Shown in pieces: positions 18,414-26,575 of a stretch of DNA of 64,000 nucleotides. The stretch is from Streptomyces finlayi (GTDB taxonomy: Bacteria; Actinomycetota; Actinomycetes; Streptomycetales; Streptomycetaceae). A model generated the notes under the pieces. It made no database searches, was not told the DNA's origin, and saw only the letters and a list, made by a program, of their open reading frames with translations. The first letter of the stretch is position 1. Every line of letters begins with the position of its first letter. A program made the translations under genes and the position numbers. The DNA lies in the NCBI RefSeq assembly GCF_014216315.1, contig NZ_CP045703.1, forward strand, positions 1-64,000, written 5' to 3'.

Positions 18414-19871
18414 TCAGCTGTTCTCGCGGCAGGTCGCGTAGTACTTGCGCAGCAGGCTGACCAGCTCGGGGTCGAAGCGGGAGGCGAACAGCAGCTCGGC
18501 CGGCGGGGTGAACTCCGGGTCGAGCTCGTTGGCCCAGGCCAGGGTGGCCGGGCGCAGGTCCATCTCGATCCACTGGTGCCACTCGACGGGGATCGTCCAG
18601 TCCTGCTCGTAGCCGATGCCTATCTGGTGGTCGATGAGGACGTCGACGATCTCCTCGCGGGTGCCCGTGGGCAGGGGCTGGCGCAGCGGGGTGAAGCGGT
18701 CCAGGTCGGCCTGCGGCTCCTCGCCCAGGATCCGGGCGGCGAAGTCCTGGGCCAGGAGCGGGGAGAGGTGCAGACCGTCGCGGTAGGTGCCGGTCATGAT
18801 CCACAGGCCCTTCATGCCGCCCTGGCCGAGCAGCGGGGAGCCGTCCATGGACACCGGCCGGTTGCCCACCTGCACCTTGGTGACGTCGCTGTTCCACAGG
18901 TTGCGGCGGACCTGCCGGTGGGCGCACTGCAGGAGGAAGACGAGGTCGCGCATCTCGGCCGTGTCGCGCGGCTCCACGGAGATGACGTTGGTGGCGCCGA
19001 GGTAGACGTGCCCGTCGCCGCGCGGCACGACGTGCAGACCGCAGGCGAAGGAGCGGTTGGGGGTGCGGATGACGCTGTCGGGGATGGTGCCGTCCCCGGT
19101 CTTGACCAGCGCCGAGACACCGTATCCGCTGACCAGGCGCGGGACGCGGGAGCCGATGGGCAGGCTGTCGATGAGCTCCTGACTGCGCGCGCCGGCGGCC
19201 AGCGTCACATGGTCGGCGCTGATCGTCTGCCCGGAGGTGGTGACGACGCCGGTCACCTGCTCGCCCCGGTGCACGACGCGGGTCGCGAACTCCGGGACGA
19301 GGGTGGCGCCGGCCCTGACGGCCGCCTGCTCAAGGCGCTCAAGCAGGGCCGCGGAGTTGACGGCGTGCTCACCGGGTATGTGGAAGGCCCTCAGCGGCCG
19401 GGAGATCGGCTCGGCGTCCACCCAGTCGACGTCGGTGGCGTCGACGTCCTCGAAGGGCTCGTCGTAGCGGGTGAGCTCGGCGCGGATGGCGTTGTAGTTG
19501 GCGTCGTCGATCTCGGCCGTGCCGATGGTGTTGAGGATGACGCTCGTGCCGTTGGCCGTCCTCACCGGGGCACCCTCGGTGCCCTCCTCCAGCTGGGCGA
19601 GCCACTGCGGCCACAAGTTCTTGGCCTGGATGCCGAGTTCGAGCTTGGCGCGGCCCTGCTCGGTGGCGAGCAGCGAGGTGGTGACCTCACCGAAACAGCC
19701 GAGCATCGCTCCGGACGCGGTCGATCCGGCCCAGGGGCGGTGCGGCTGGCCCAGCACGGCGACGCGCTGTCCCCGCTGTGCGAGGACCCATGCGAGCGAA
19801 AGCCCGAGGACTCCATTGCCGACAATGGCGACGTCGAAGCCGGAACCGTTCGCGTTCCCGTTGGCGCTCAT
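18414..19871 (-). CDS. FAD-dependent amino-acid oxidase-like enzyme (DAO/ThiO superfamily)
   Basis: 485 residues from ATG 19869-19871. The N-terminus FDVAIVGNGVLGLSLAWVLA is a classic FAD-binding Rossmann motif. DHVTLAAGARSQELI and a C-terminal GLWIMTGTYRDGLHLSP complete the D-amino-acid/glycine oxidase-like pattern. The last 90 residues extend beyond the usual fold and end in a Trp/Glu-rich tail. Such enzymes oxidise the C-N bond of small amines to imines. It lies between the RidA gene and a methyltransferase gene on one strand. No such gene is known to me in the classic holomycin cluster, so it may define a product variation. Substrate unknown. Confidence 0.75.
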   Translation of the reverse strand: MSANGNANGSGFDVAIVGNGVLGLSLAWVLAQRGQRVAVLGQPHRPWAGSTASGAMLGCFGEVTTSLLATEQGRAKLELGIQAKNLWPQWLAQLEEGTEGAPVRTANGTSVILNTIGTAEIDDANYNAIRAELTRYDEPFEDVDATDVDWVDAEPISRPLRAFHIPGEHAVNSAALLERLEQAAVRAGATLVPEFATRVVHRGEQVTGVVTTSGQTISADHVTLAAGARSQELIDSLPIGSRVPRLVSGYGVSALVKTGDGTIPDSVIRTPNRSFACGLHVVPRGDGHVYLGATNVISVEPRDTAEMRDLVFLLQCAHRQVRRNLWNSDVTKVQVGNRPVSMDGSPLLGQGGMKGLWIMTGTYRDGLHLSPLLAQDFAARILGEEPQADLDRFTPLRQPLPTGTREEIVDVLIDHQIGIGYEQDWTIPVEWHQWIEMDLRPATLAWANELDPEFTPPAELLFASRFDPELVSLLRKYYATCRENS

Positions 19872-19973
19872 GACATTCCCATCTTCCGGGGCGACCGTGC
19901 CGCCCTCACCTGAAATCGAATTCGTCTGACCTAGCTCGATACGGGGTGTCCCGGCGTGGGCCGGGAAGGCGGA

Positions 19974-20723
19974 TCAGCGGCGCTGGAAGGTGTACATCGT
20001 GAAGTCCATGTCCACGATTCCGCGCTCGTTGGTGTGGGCCGCGACCACCGGGGACCGCGGGAAGTCGGCCGCGGGCAGTTCGGCGGACTCGCTGCGGTGG
20101 CGGTGGCCCTCGAAACCGGCGTCGGCGGCCGCCCGCAGCAGCTTGTCCTTGTTGCCCATGGCCTCGCTGGTGCCGATGCACACCGTGCCGCCGGGGGCCA
20201 GGTGTCCCGCGACGTCGCGGAAGAACCTGCGCACCATCTCGTATCCGGGGTCGAAGACCGCGCGCTCGATCTGGTCGGCGTAGGGCCGGCTCTCGGGTGC
20301 CTCGATGAACGGGGTGTTCCAGAAGACGAGGTCGAAGGTCTCGGTGGGCTCAAGGGCGTCGAACAGATCGCTGGCGAGCGCCGTGACCCGGTCGGACACC
20401 CCGTGCTTTGCCGCGTTGCGGCGGGTGTTCTCGGCGGCGGCCGGGTTGATGTCGAGGGCGACCACGTGCTCGCTGCCGTTCTGGGCGGCGAGGACCGCGG
20501 CGATTCCCGCGCCGCATCCCATCTCCAGGAAGCGGCTGCCCTTCTCGTACGGCACCCAAGAGGCGAAAAGCCCGGGGCCCGGGTCGGTGTAGGGCGGAAA
20601 CACCTCGGGAAGCAGTTCCCACTCCTGGTCCAGCAGAGTGAAGACCGTCTGCGTGGGACGGTCCGGACTCTGGATCTGCGACACCACCCAGTTGCCGAGT
20701 TCGTAACCGAGTTTGTTGTCCAT
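19974..20723 (-). CDS. SAM-dependent methyltransferase, PrmC/HemK-like
   Basis: 249 residues from ATG 20721-20723, with GGGAGGA upstream. The SAM site is FLEMGCGAGIAAVLAA, and the catalytic loop FDLVFWNTPF resembles the (N/D)PP(Y/F) motif of amide- and amine-N-methyltransferases of the PrmC/HemK group, with Thr in the second position. Thiolutin and aureothricin differ from holomycin by a methyl group on the ring amide nitrogen, so an amide N-methyltransferase would be needed for those products. This gene is the best candidate by motif, but that is inference. It is followed at 102 bp by the oxidase gene on the same strand. Confidence 0.75.
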   Translation of the reverse strand: MDNKLGYELGNWVVSQIQSPDRPTQTVFTLLDQEWELLPEVFPPYTDPGPGLFASWVPYEKGSRFLEMGCGAGIAAVLAAQNGSEHVVALDINPAAAENTRRNAAKHGVSDRVTALASDLFDALEPTETFDLVFWNTPFIEAPESRPYADQIERAVFDPGYEMVRRFFRDVAGHLAPGGTVCIGTSEAMGNKDKLLRAAADAGFEGHRHRSESAELPAADFPRSPVVAAHTNERGIVDMDFTMYTFQRR

Positions 20724-20739
20724 GGGGTCCTCCCTCAGG

Positions 20740-20784
20740 GGGAGCCGCAGGGAGATCCTGTCGAGGATCGCCCTGCGGCTCCCT
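20740..20784 (-). terminator. Terminator hairpin of the exporter transcript
   Basis: GGGAGCCGCAGGG pairs with CCCTGCGGCTCCC, and the inner GATCCT/AGGATC extends the stem with a GTCG loop. It lies between the exporter stop and the methyltransferase start, separating two minus-strand transcripts. Confidence 0.75.
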
Positions 20785-20871
20785 GCGATGGGTTGCTTGC
20801 GGCGTACGAGGAGCGCACGCCGTACGGTGGTGCGTGAGCGCGGACCTGGAGCGGGTGCGGGAGGGGCGAGG

Positions 20872-22098
20872 TCAGTTCTCGCCGGCCCCCGGGCTCCACG
20901 CCCGGCCGCGGGCCATCGTCCGTTCGATCAGGACGACGGGGATGGTGAGGACGGCAAGGCCCGCGCCCAGCCAGGGGATGACGTCAAGACTGGCTCCGGC
21001 TCCCATGGCCACGCCCGCCAGGACGGGCACGAGGCTGATGCCGAGCTGGAACATCGAGACGGCGGTGGCCCCCGCGAGCGTCGGCGCGTCGGCCGCCACG
21101 GTGAACACCCGCCCGTAGATGGCGGGGTTGAGCACGAACCCGGCGACGCCCAGGAGCAGCACCAGGATGACGACGGCCACGACATGGTGGCCGAGGACGG
21201 CGAGCAGCGCCGAGGTGACCAGAATGCCGCCCGCTCCGATGAGCAGCGCGTGATGCGGCCGCCCGTCGGCGATCCGGCCGCCCACCGACAGGCCGGCGAA
21301 GGCGCCGACGCCGAAGAGCACGAGGATCGCGGGCACCCACACGGAGCCGACGCCGGTGATGTCCTTCAGGAAGGCCGCCAGGTAGTTGTACGAGATCATG
21401 TACGCGGCGGTGCTCAGCAGGGTCGCCGCGTACACCACCCACAGCTGCGGCTTGCGCATGGTGCGCAACTCGCGGGCAACGCTGGGCTCTTGGACCGCCG
21501 TGGTCGTGGGGACGACGACGGCGGTGGAGATCGCGCCGAGCACGGTCAGGGCGACCACCGCCCAGAATCCGCCCCGCCAGCCGGTGAAGTGGCTGAGCAG
21601 CGCGCCGGCCGGGCCGCCGGCGACCATGGCGATGCTGAGTCCGCTGACCACCACGCCGGAGGCCCTTGCGGTGCGGTCGGGGGTGACGAGTCCGATCGCG
21701 GTGACCGCGGCGACCGCCCAGAATCCCGCGTAGGCCAGACCGCACAGGAAGCGGGTGATGATCAGCACGGTGAGGTTGTCGGTCACCAGGCCGGCCGCCA
21801 CGAACAGGGCGAACAGGACCTGCGAGACCACCAGCGTGGTCCGGCGCGGCCAGCGCAGGGTCAGGACCGCGAGCGGCGGGCCGCCGATGACCACGCCGAT
21901 GGCGAACGCGGAGATCAGCGAACCGGCGGAGGAGAGCGAGATGTGCAGGTCGTCGGCGACGTCCGGCAGGACGCCGGCGAGCAGGAACTCGGCGCTGCCC
22001 ATGGCGAACAGGCTGAACGCGAGCAGATAGACCGCGAAGGGCAGCCGGTTGCTCGCCTTCGGGGAGGCCGCCTCGTGCGTCTCGGTCTGGGCGCTCAT
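20872..22098 (-). CDS. hlmH-like: MFS drug-efflux transporter (HlmH-like)
   Basis: 408 residues with about 12 hydrophobic segments. AVYLLAFSLFAMGSAEFLLAG begins the first helix, and LRWPRRTTLVV with TRFLCGLAYAGFWAV gives the loop 2-3 and helix 4 pattern of DHA1 drug-proton antiporters. Dithiolopyrrolone clusters encode an MFS exporter for the toxic product. ATG 22096-22098 overlaps the stop of a 37-codon upstream frame (ATGA), so translation may depend on that leader. The transcript carries a class B element far upstream and ends in a strong hairpin. Confidence 0.88.
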   Translation of the reverse strand: MSAQTETHEAASPKASNRLPFAVYLLAFSLFAMGSAEFLLAGVLPDVADDLHISLSSAGSLISAFAIGVVIGGPPLAVLTLRWPRRTTLVVSQVLFALFVAAGLVTDNLTVLIITRFLCGLAYAGFWAVAAVTAIGLVTPDRTARASGVVVSGLSIAMVAGGPAGALLSHFTGWRGGFWAVVALTVLGAISTAVVVPTTTAVQEPSVARELRTMRKPQLWVVYAATLLSTAAYMISYNYLAAFLKDITGVGSVWVPAILVLFGVGAFAGLSVGGRIADGRPHHALLIGAGGILVTSALLAVLGHHVVAVVILVLLLGVAGFVLNPAIYGRVFTVAADAPTLAGATAVSMFQLGISLVPVLAGVAMGAGASLDVIPWLGAGLAVLTIPVVLIERTMARGRAWSPGAGEN

Positions 22099-22208
22099 CG
22101 GCTGCCGCCTCCCGTCCGCTCGGTGGCCGTCCGTCGGCCGCGGGGGACGCACTCGGAATGTGTCGGCGCAAAGCCGCTGTGCGCCGGCACAGAGGGGGTC
22201 AAACGCAT
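22095..22208 (-). CDS. 37-residue leader ORF coupled to the exporter gene
   Basis: ATG 22206-22208 has an excellent ribosome site (AAGGAG six bases upstream), better than anything before the exporter start itself. The frame begins MRLTPSVPAHSG and ends in a TGA that overlaps the exporter ATG by four bases. The peptide is rich in Pro, Arg and Thr, and has no signal sequence. The arrangement is typical of translational coupling and could sense ribosome stalling. The peptide itself need not have a function. Confidence 0.55.
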   Translation of the reverse strand: MRLTPSVPAHSGFAPTHSECVPRGRRTATERTGGGSR

Positions 22209-22395
22209 GGGCGAACTCCTTGTTCGGATGGTTCGGGCGGATCAGGGCGACCGTGCGCCGGTCGGCCGGGCTTGCGGAGTGCGGCGCCACGTGGCTCCCG
22301 CCGCGGCCGCCCGGGTGGCACGGACGCCTCCGCTGTCCGCCGGAAGGCGGTGGTGACCAGCGGTCCCCATGCTGGAACCGAGCGTGGCCAACCGA

Positions 22396-22420
22396 CAATC
22401 TTTGTTGCCGAACCAGGGAA
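22396..22420 (-). promoter_or_regulatory. Class B shared upstream element, copy 2
   Basis: Read on the minus strand it gives TTCCCTGGTTCGGCAACAAA followed by GATTG, nearly the same as the element before the dithiol oxidase gene. It lies about 190 bp upstream of the leader ORF, just beyond the 3' end of the globin gene. Confidence 0.6.
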
Positions 22421-22467
22421 ACGCGAGCGGGATCCGGCGAAGCCGCCCGCGCGCTTTCGCCACCGGG

Positions 22468-22932
22468 TCAGTCCTCACCGGGCACGGCCTCGCCCCAGCC
22501 CCACTTCTTGATGGTGGTACGGCTCGAAGGTGCCGCCCCACGCTGGGAGTTGGCCATCGCGCGGCGCGAGCCGAACTCGATGTACCCGACGAACGCGGAG
22601 CGGAACTCGGCGTCCTCGGGAAGGCCCACGACATCCATGGCCTCCAGCATCAGTTCCACCCACCGCGCGCGCTGCTCCGGCTTGATGGACCGGCCCCGGT
22701 GGCGCGAGACCATGTGCGGGTAGCCGCCGTGGTGCTCGGTGTAGGCCTCGGGGCCGCCAAGGACCTCGCCGAGGAAGGTCGCGACGTGCTGCGGGTGGTC
22801 GTCCTCCATGTACTGGAAGAGCGGTGCCAGCATCTCGTCCTTGCGTACGCGCCGGTAGAATTCCTCGGTGAGGCGTTCCAACGCCTCGGCGCCGCCGATG
22901 CGTTCGTACAGGGTGGGTATCCGGTCCGTCAC
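22468..22932 (-). CDS. hlmG-like: Truncated hemoglobin (HlmG-like globin)
   Basis: 154 residues from GTG 22930-22932, with AGAGGTGA upstream. The group II truncated-globin pattern is LYERIGGAEALERLTEEFYRRV, then LAPLFQYMEDDHPQHVATFL and a distal-helix region YPHMVSRHRG with the proximal His. A globin gene is a recurring member of dithiolopyrrolone clusters. Its role is not established and may be oxygen delivery to the flavoenzymes. It lies 46 bp behind the BTAD regulator gene and is probably co-transcribed with it. Confidence 0.9.
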   Translation of the reverse strand: MTDRIPTLYERIGGAEALERLTEEFYRRVRKDEMLAPLFQYMEDDHPQHVATFLGEVLGGPEAYTEHHGGYPHMVSRHRGRSIKPEQRARWVELMLEAMDVVGLPEDAEFRSAFVGYIEFGSRRAMANSQRGAAPSSRTTIKKWGWGEAVPGED

Positions 22933-22978
22933 TGGGTCACCTCTTCTGTGGGTGCTCGCTGTCCGTGGTGCGGCGTGC

Positions 22979-23806
22979 TCAGGCCGCGTACAGGTCGAAG
23001 GCCCGGGTGGGCGGGCCGCCCCGCGTGTCCGTGTCGAGCCGGGGGTCGACCATGAGCATCGCCTGGTGCAGGCGCTGGAGTTGGGGAGCCGGCTCAAGGC
23101 CAAGCTCCTCAATCAGTCCCCGGCGCAGCCTGCGGTAGAGGCCGAGGGCCGCGGACTGCCGCCCCGAGCGGTAGAACGCCACCATGGCCTGGGCGTGCAG
23201 CCGCTCGTGTGCGGGGTGACGCTCCGTCAACTGGACGAGTTCCGCCAGGAGTTCGGCGTGCCGTCCGAGCCGGAGCTCGGCGTCGACGCACCGCTCGGTG
23301 GCGAGCATCCGGCTCTCCTCCAGAGCGGCCGCGTGGATCCGCAGCGCCGACCCGGCCCGTACGTCCACGAGCGCCGGTCCCCGCCACAGCGCCAGGGCCT
23401 GGCGCAGCAGCCGGGACGCAGACTCGTCGTCACCGTCCGAAAAGGCCGCGTGGCCGGCCCGCGCCGCCCGCTGGAAGGCGAAGGCGTCCACGTCGTCCTC
23501 GGTGACCCGCAGCGCGTAGCCGCCGTGCCCGGTGGACAGGAGCTGTCGGGCCCTCGCCGGTCCTTCGGGGCCGCCCAGGCCCTCGGCCAGGGCGCGGCGC
23601 AGCCGCAGGATGTACGTCTGGAAGGTGTTGTGCGCGCTGCGCGGCGGCACTGGCCCCCACAGCTCCTCCCGCAGGACGGTCACCGGGACGAGCTGTCCCG
23701 CACGGAGCGCGAGGAGTGCCAGGACCTGCCGCGTCTTCGCCGCCGTGGGGACGACGGGAACACCGTTCGTCTCGGCGTGCAACGGGCCAAGAATCCGTAT
23801 CTTCAC
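22979..23806 (-). CDS. BTAD-domain transcriptional regulator (SARP/AfsR type)
   Basis: 275 residues from GTG 23804-23806, with GGAGG five bases upstream. An OmpR-like winged helix occupies residues 1-95 (TAAKTRQVLALLALRAGQLV and HNTFQTYILRLRRAL). The bacterial transcriptional activation domain fills the rest (ALALWRGPALVDV, LGRHAELLAELVQLTERHPAHERL, GLYRRLRRGLIEELGLEPAP). SARP-type activators bind direct heptamer repeats upstream of antibiotic genes. A class A element lies about 95 bp upstream of this gene too, suggesting autoregulation, and before the NRPS operon. Confidence 0.9.
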   Translation of the reverse strand: MKIRILGPLHAETNGVPVVPTAAKTRQVLALLALRAGQLVPVTVLREELWGPVPPRSAHNTFQTYILRLRRALAEGLGGPEGPARARQLLSTGHGGYALRVTEDDVDAFAFQRAARAGHAAFSDGDDESASRLLRQALALWRGPALVDVRAGSALRIHAAALEESRMLATERCVDAELRLGRHAELLAELVQLTERHPAHERLHAQAMVAFYRSGRQSAALGLYRRLRRGLIEELGLEPAPQLQRLHQAMLMVDPRLDTDTRGGPPTRAFDLYAA

Positions 23807-23900
23807 GCGTCCTCCGTCGCTCGCTCGTATCCTGTCCGGCGCCCCGTCGTCGCCGGGGTGGCCGCTTGGGAAGGAAGGTAGGAGTGCGGGCGCCGCCGCC

Positions 23901-23933
23901 TCAATACGGTGCGACCGCAGGACTGACCGAAGC
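23901..23933 (-). promoter_or_regulatory. Class A shared upstream element, copy 2 (BTAD regulator)
   Basis: On the minus strand it reads TTCGGTC, five bases, TGCGGTC, then GCACCGTATTGAG. The layout equals that of the element before the NRPS operon. Distance to the BTAD start is about 95 bp. Confidence 0.6.
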
Positions 23934-23975
23934 ATCTGCGGCTGTGGTCGCCCTACGGTCGCGCGGGCACGCGAA

Positions 23976-24007
23976 GACGGCCCGCGGCGAGAACGCCACG
24001 GGCCGTC
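23976..24007 (-). terminator. Hairpin downstream of the methyltransferase gene
   Basis: GACGGCCCG pairs with CGGGCCGTC over a 14-base loop, about 190 bp beyond the methyltransferase stop and before the class A element of the next transcript. Confidence 0.45.
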
Positions 24008-24197
24008 TGAACTGCGGTGCTGCCGCCGCGGGCCGGGTGCCTCACGGCACCGGACGCGGCCTTCGCGCGCCGGGGCGGGACCCGTGCGGGCGGCGCCGGG
24101 ACACACGGGCGCCGCGCACACGGACGCGCCGTGGGGGGCGCCGTGGGGGGCGCGGTGGGGACGCGGTGGGGGGTTCGGCGGCCGGGTGCCGGGTGGG

Positions 24198-25088
24198 TCA
24201 GTCCCGGGGACCGCACAGGCGGGCCGTGTGCACGGTGACCGCCGTGAGGTAGAAGGCGTCGGGACGCCACAGGATGCCCGTACAGGCGTCCCCGTCCAGG
24301 AGCTGTTCCACGGTCAGCCGGTCGACGAGGTCGAGTTCGTCGCCCAGTTCTTCGAGGATGCGGCGCAACCGGGTGTGCAGATGCCGGCGCGCGGCCAGGC
24401 CCAGCGGGGCGGGCAGGTCGATGAGGAAGCTCCGGCTGCCGGTGGGGACGAGTCCGGCGGACGCCAGCATGCACGGCCAGTCCTCGATCACGGAGGTGAC
24501 GCCCGGAAGCCGGGCCCTTCCGGCGGTAAAGCGTTCCTCAAGGGCGGAGTCGAGGCGGGCCTGGAGGCCGGGCTTTCCGATGCCGATGTCGCGGGGCAGG
24601 AAGCGGGGCGCGAGGCCGCGCTCGGCGACGGCGAGCATGCCGCCGGGCCGCAGCGCGGACGCCAGGCTCCGCAGCGCCGCCTGCTGGTCACCCAGATGCC
24701 GGCAGACATTGCCGGTCCAGATGAGATCGGCCGGCCCCAACCGGCCGAACTCCTCCGGCAGTTCGGCCTGCCGGGTGGTGACTTGCCCGCCCAGGCCGCA
24801 CTCGGCGGCGCGGATCTCGGCCTGGGCAAGATGCTCGGCGGACCGGTCGACGGCGACGACGTCCGCCCGGGAGAAGACGCGGGCCAGTTGGCAGGAGGCC
24901 TCGCCGGGCCCGCTGCCGATGTCGAGGATCCGGCGGACCGCCGCCGTGACCCGGTCCTCGGGTCCGAGCAGGTCACGCAGCCAGTGCGACGCCTCCGCAA
25001 GGAAACCGGAGAGCGGTTCCGCGTCGTGCTCCGGCTCGTCACCAAGGGCCTCGCCGTCGAGGCCCTTGGCGCGGTGAGTGGGTGTCAT
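24198..25088 (-). CDS. Class I SAM methyltransferase, candidate self-protection enzyme
   Basis: 296 residues from ATG 25086-25088, with GGAGGTGA upstream. Motif I is ILDIGSGPGEASCQLARVFS, with DVVAVDRSAEHLAQAE as motif II and DLIWTGNVCRHL as motif IV, then RPGGMLAVAERG. This is a small-molecule methyltransferase fold with a C-terminal extension. It shares its class B upstream element with the dithiol oxidase and the exporter, so I infer a resistance role, such as S-methylation of the reduced dithiol. N-methylation in biosynthesis is the alternative. No substrate motif decides between them. Confidence 0.75.
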   Translation of the reverse strand: MTPTHRAKGLDGEALGDEPEHDAEPLSGFLAEASHWLRDLLGPEDRVTAAVRRILDIGSGPGEASCQLARVFSRADVVAVDRSAEHLAQAEIRAAECGLGGQVTTRQAELPEEFGRLGPADLIWTGNVCRHLGDQQAALRSLASALRPGGMLAVAERGLAPRFLPRDIGIGKPGLQARLDSALEERFTAGRARLPGVTSVIEDWPCMLASAGLVPTGSRSFLIDLPAPLGLAARRHLHTRLRRILEELGDELDLVDRLTVEQLLDGDACTGILWRPDAFYLTAVTVHTARLCGPRD

Positions 25089-25133
25089 ACGGTCACCTCC
25101 AGCGGCCAGGATGTGGACGCCGCGGAGCCCGCG

Positions 25134-25159
25134 CAATTCTTGTTGCCGATTTGGGAACC
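25134..25159 (-). promoter_or_regulatory. Class B shared upstream element, copy 3
   Basis: On the minus strand it reads GGTTCCCAAATCGGCAACAA then GAATTG, 46 bp before the methyltransferase start. Position and orientation match the element before the dithiol oxidase gene exactly. Confidence 0.6.
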
Positions 25160-25185
25160 GGGCCGCTCGGGCGCCGGTCCCGGGG

Positions 25186-25950
25186 TCAGTATCCGGCGAC
25201 CGAAAGCAGGCGCCGGGCGGCCGCCGGGCGGATCAGATCCCGCCCGAACGTCTCCAGGATCTCCTGCTGTGCGGTGAGCGGGAAGTAGTGGTCGCCGGGG
25301 AACATCTCCACCCGCAGGGCGCGCCGGGTGCACCGGCGCCAGCCGCTCAGGTCCGCGCCGGTCAGGCCGCGATCGCGTACCCCGCCCATCGCGGTGACCG
25401 GGCAGTGCAGGATGTGGCGCGGGTCGCGCCGGTAGGCCTCCATGACGGTGAGGTCCGCGCGCAGTGCGGGCAGTGCCCGGGCCGCTCGTCGCGGGTCACG
25501 GGAGACCGGGGGCATCCGGCCCCGGTCGCGGAGCCTGCCGATCATGGCGGCGTCCGGCAGATGGCCCACCGCCCGCTCCGGCACGGTCCGGTTGTGCGGG
25601 ATGCCGGAACCCGACACATACAGCCGTTCGGCCACCGCGTCGTGCTCCCATTCGAGCCGGGCCGCTGTCTCGTAGGCGAGCAGGGCGCCGAAGCCGTGCC
25701 CGTACAGCGCGAACGGCCGGTCGCACATGCGGGCCACGTACGGCATGATCTCGGCCATCAGCGCCTCAAGATCACGGCACGGTCTGGTGCGCGGATGGCG
25801 TCCGCGGCCGGGCAGTTCGACGGGCGTGATCACCAGTGAGCTGCCGGTGATCCGGGCCCACGGCAGATACACGCCGGCCGACACCCCCTCGAAGGGGAGA
25901 CAGAAGAGCCGTACTGAATTGTCGCCCTGGGTGCCCTGGTCGCCGCTCAT
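25186..25950 (-). CDS. Type II thioesterase-like protein lacking the catalytic serine
   Basis: 254 residues from ATG 25948-25950. The fold markers are normal: LFCLPFEGVSAGVYLPW at the N-terminus and FPGDHYFPLTAQQEI around the catalytic His. The nucleophile elbow, however, is GHGFGA, with Gly at residue 86 where the family has Ser (GHSMGA). It is therefore probably not a hydrolase, and may be a binding partner or a relic. Its start overlaps the stop of the condensation-like gene (ATGA). The other thioesterase in the cluster keeps its serine. Confidence 0.75.
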   Translation of the reverse strand: MSGDQGTQGDNSVRLFCLPFEGVSAGVYLPWARITGSSLVITPVELPGRGRHPRTRPCRDLEALMAEIMPYVARMCDRPFALYGHGFGALLAYETAARLEWEHDAVAERLYVSGSGIPHNRTVPERAVGHLPDAAMIGRLRDRGRMPPVSRDPRRAARALPALRADLTVMEAYRRDPRHILHCPVTAMGGVRDRGLTGADLSGWRRCTRRALRVEMFPGDHYFPLTAQQEILETFGRDLIRPAAARRLLSVAGY

Positions 25951-26468
25951 CGGTTCACCCTCCCGGCGAACAGGTTGTCCGCATCCTGCGGGCGCCGCGG
26001 GGTGCCGCCGCGCAGCAGGACGGCGTAGGCCTCGGTGGCCTGGTCGAGCAGCCGAAGGCCCGCCGCGCGGTCCATCACGTCCCGCCTGTAGCGCCAGGCG
26101 AAGGACCAGGTGCGGTCGTCGCGCCGGATGAGCGTGGCCCGCATTCCCGGTCCTTGGTCCAACGGGGTCCAGGCGGCGGCCTCCTGGGCCAGCCGCTCGG
26201 CGAGGCGGACGTCCTGCACGTCCGCGCGGGTGGCCCGCCAGTCGATGATCTGGAGCCGGAAGCCGGGGCCGAGCACCGTCTGCCAGGCCTGCTCGTACAC
26301 CAGGGGCAGCAGGCCCGTCAGGGACAGCAGGAACTGCTCGGTGCGGCCGCCCCCGGACGAGGGGGAAACCGCCGCCGGCGGCCTGGCCGGGCGGTTTTCC
26401 CATAACGCGCGAAACTCCTCACTGGTCGCGGTCACGCGAGCACCCATCCTTCCGTCTGATTTCGCCAT
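25947..26468 (-). CDS. Short condensation-domain-like protein
   Basis: 173 residues from ATG 26466-26468 (ATG 26447 or GTG 26435 are alternatives and fit the nearby GGAAGG better). QLIIDWRATRADVQ-like stretches, LAQEAAAWTPLDQGPGMRAT and TWSFAWRYRRDVMDRAAG resemble the middle of an NRPS condensation domain. The HHxxxDG motif is not recognisable, and the length is well under the usual 430 residues. Dithiolopyrrolone clusters contain free-standing condensation proteins of unclear role (HlmK/HlmL). This could be a shortened relative. It forms a coupled pair with the following thioesterase-like gene. Confidence 0.5.
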   Translation of the reverse strand: MAKSDGRMGARVTATSEEFRALWENRPARPPAAVSPSSGGGRTEQFLLSLTGLLPLVYEQAWQTVLGPGFRLQIIDWRATRADVQDVRLAERLAQEAAAWTPLDQGPGMRATLIRRDDRTWSFAWRYRRDVMDRAAGLRLLDQATEAYAVLLRGGTPRRPQDADNLFAGRVNR

Positions 26469-26575
26469 TGGGTCGCGGGGCCAATTCGGCGGTATCCGGA
26501 TGAGCGCTTTCCGGGCACGTCGCCTGCGACCTTCGCAATGCCGCGCAGACCGTACCCATGCGGTACCTGTGCACA

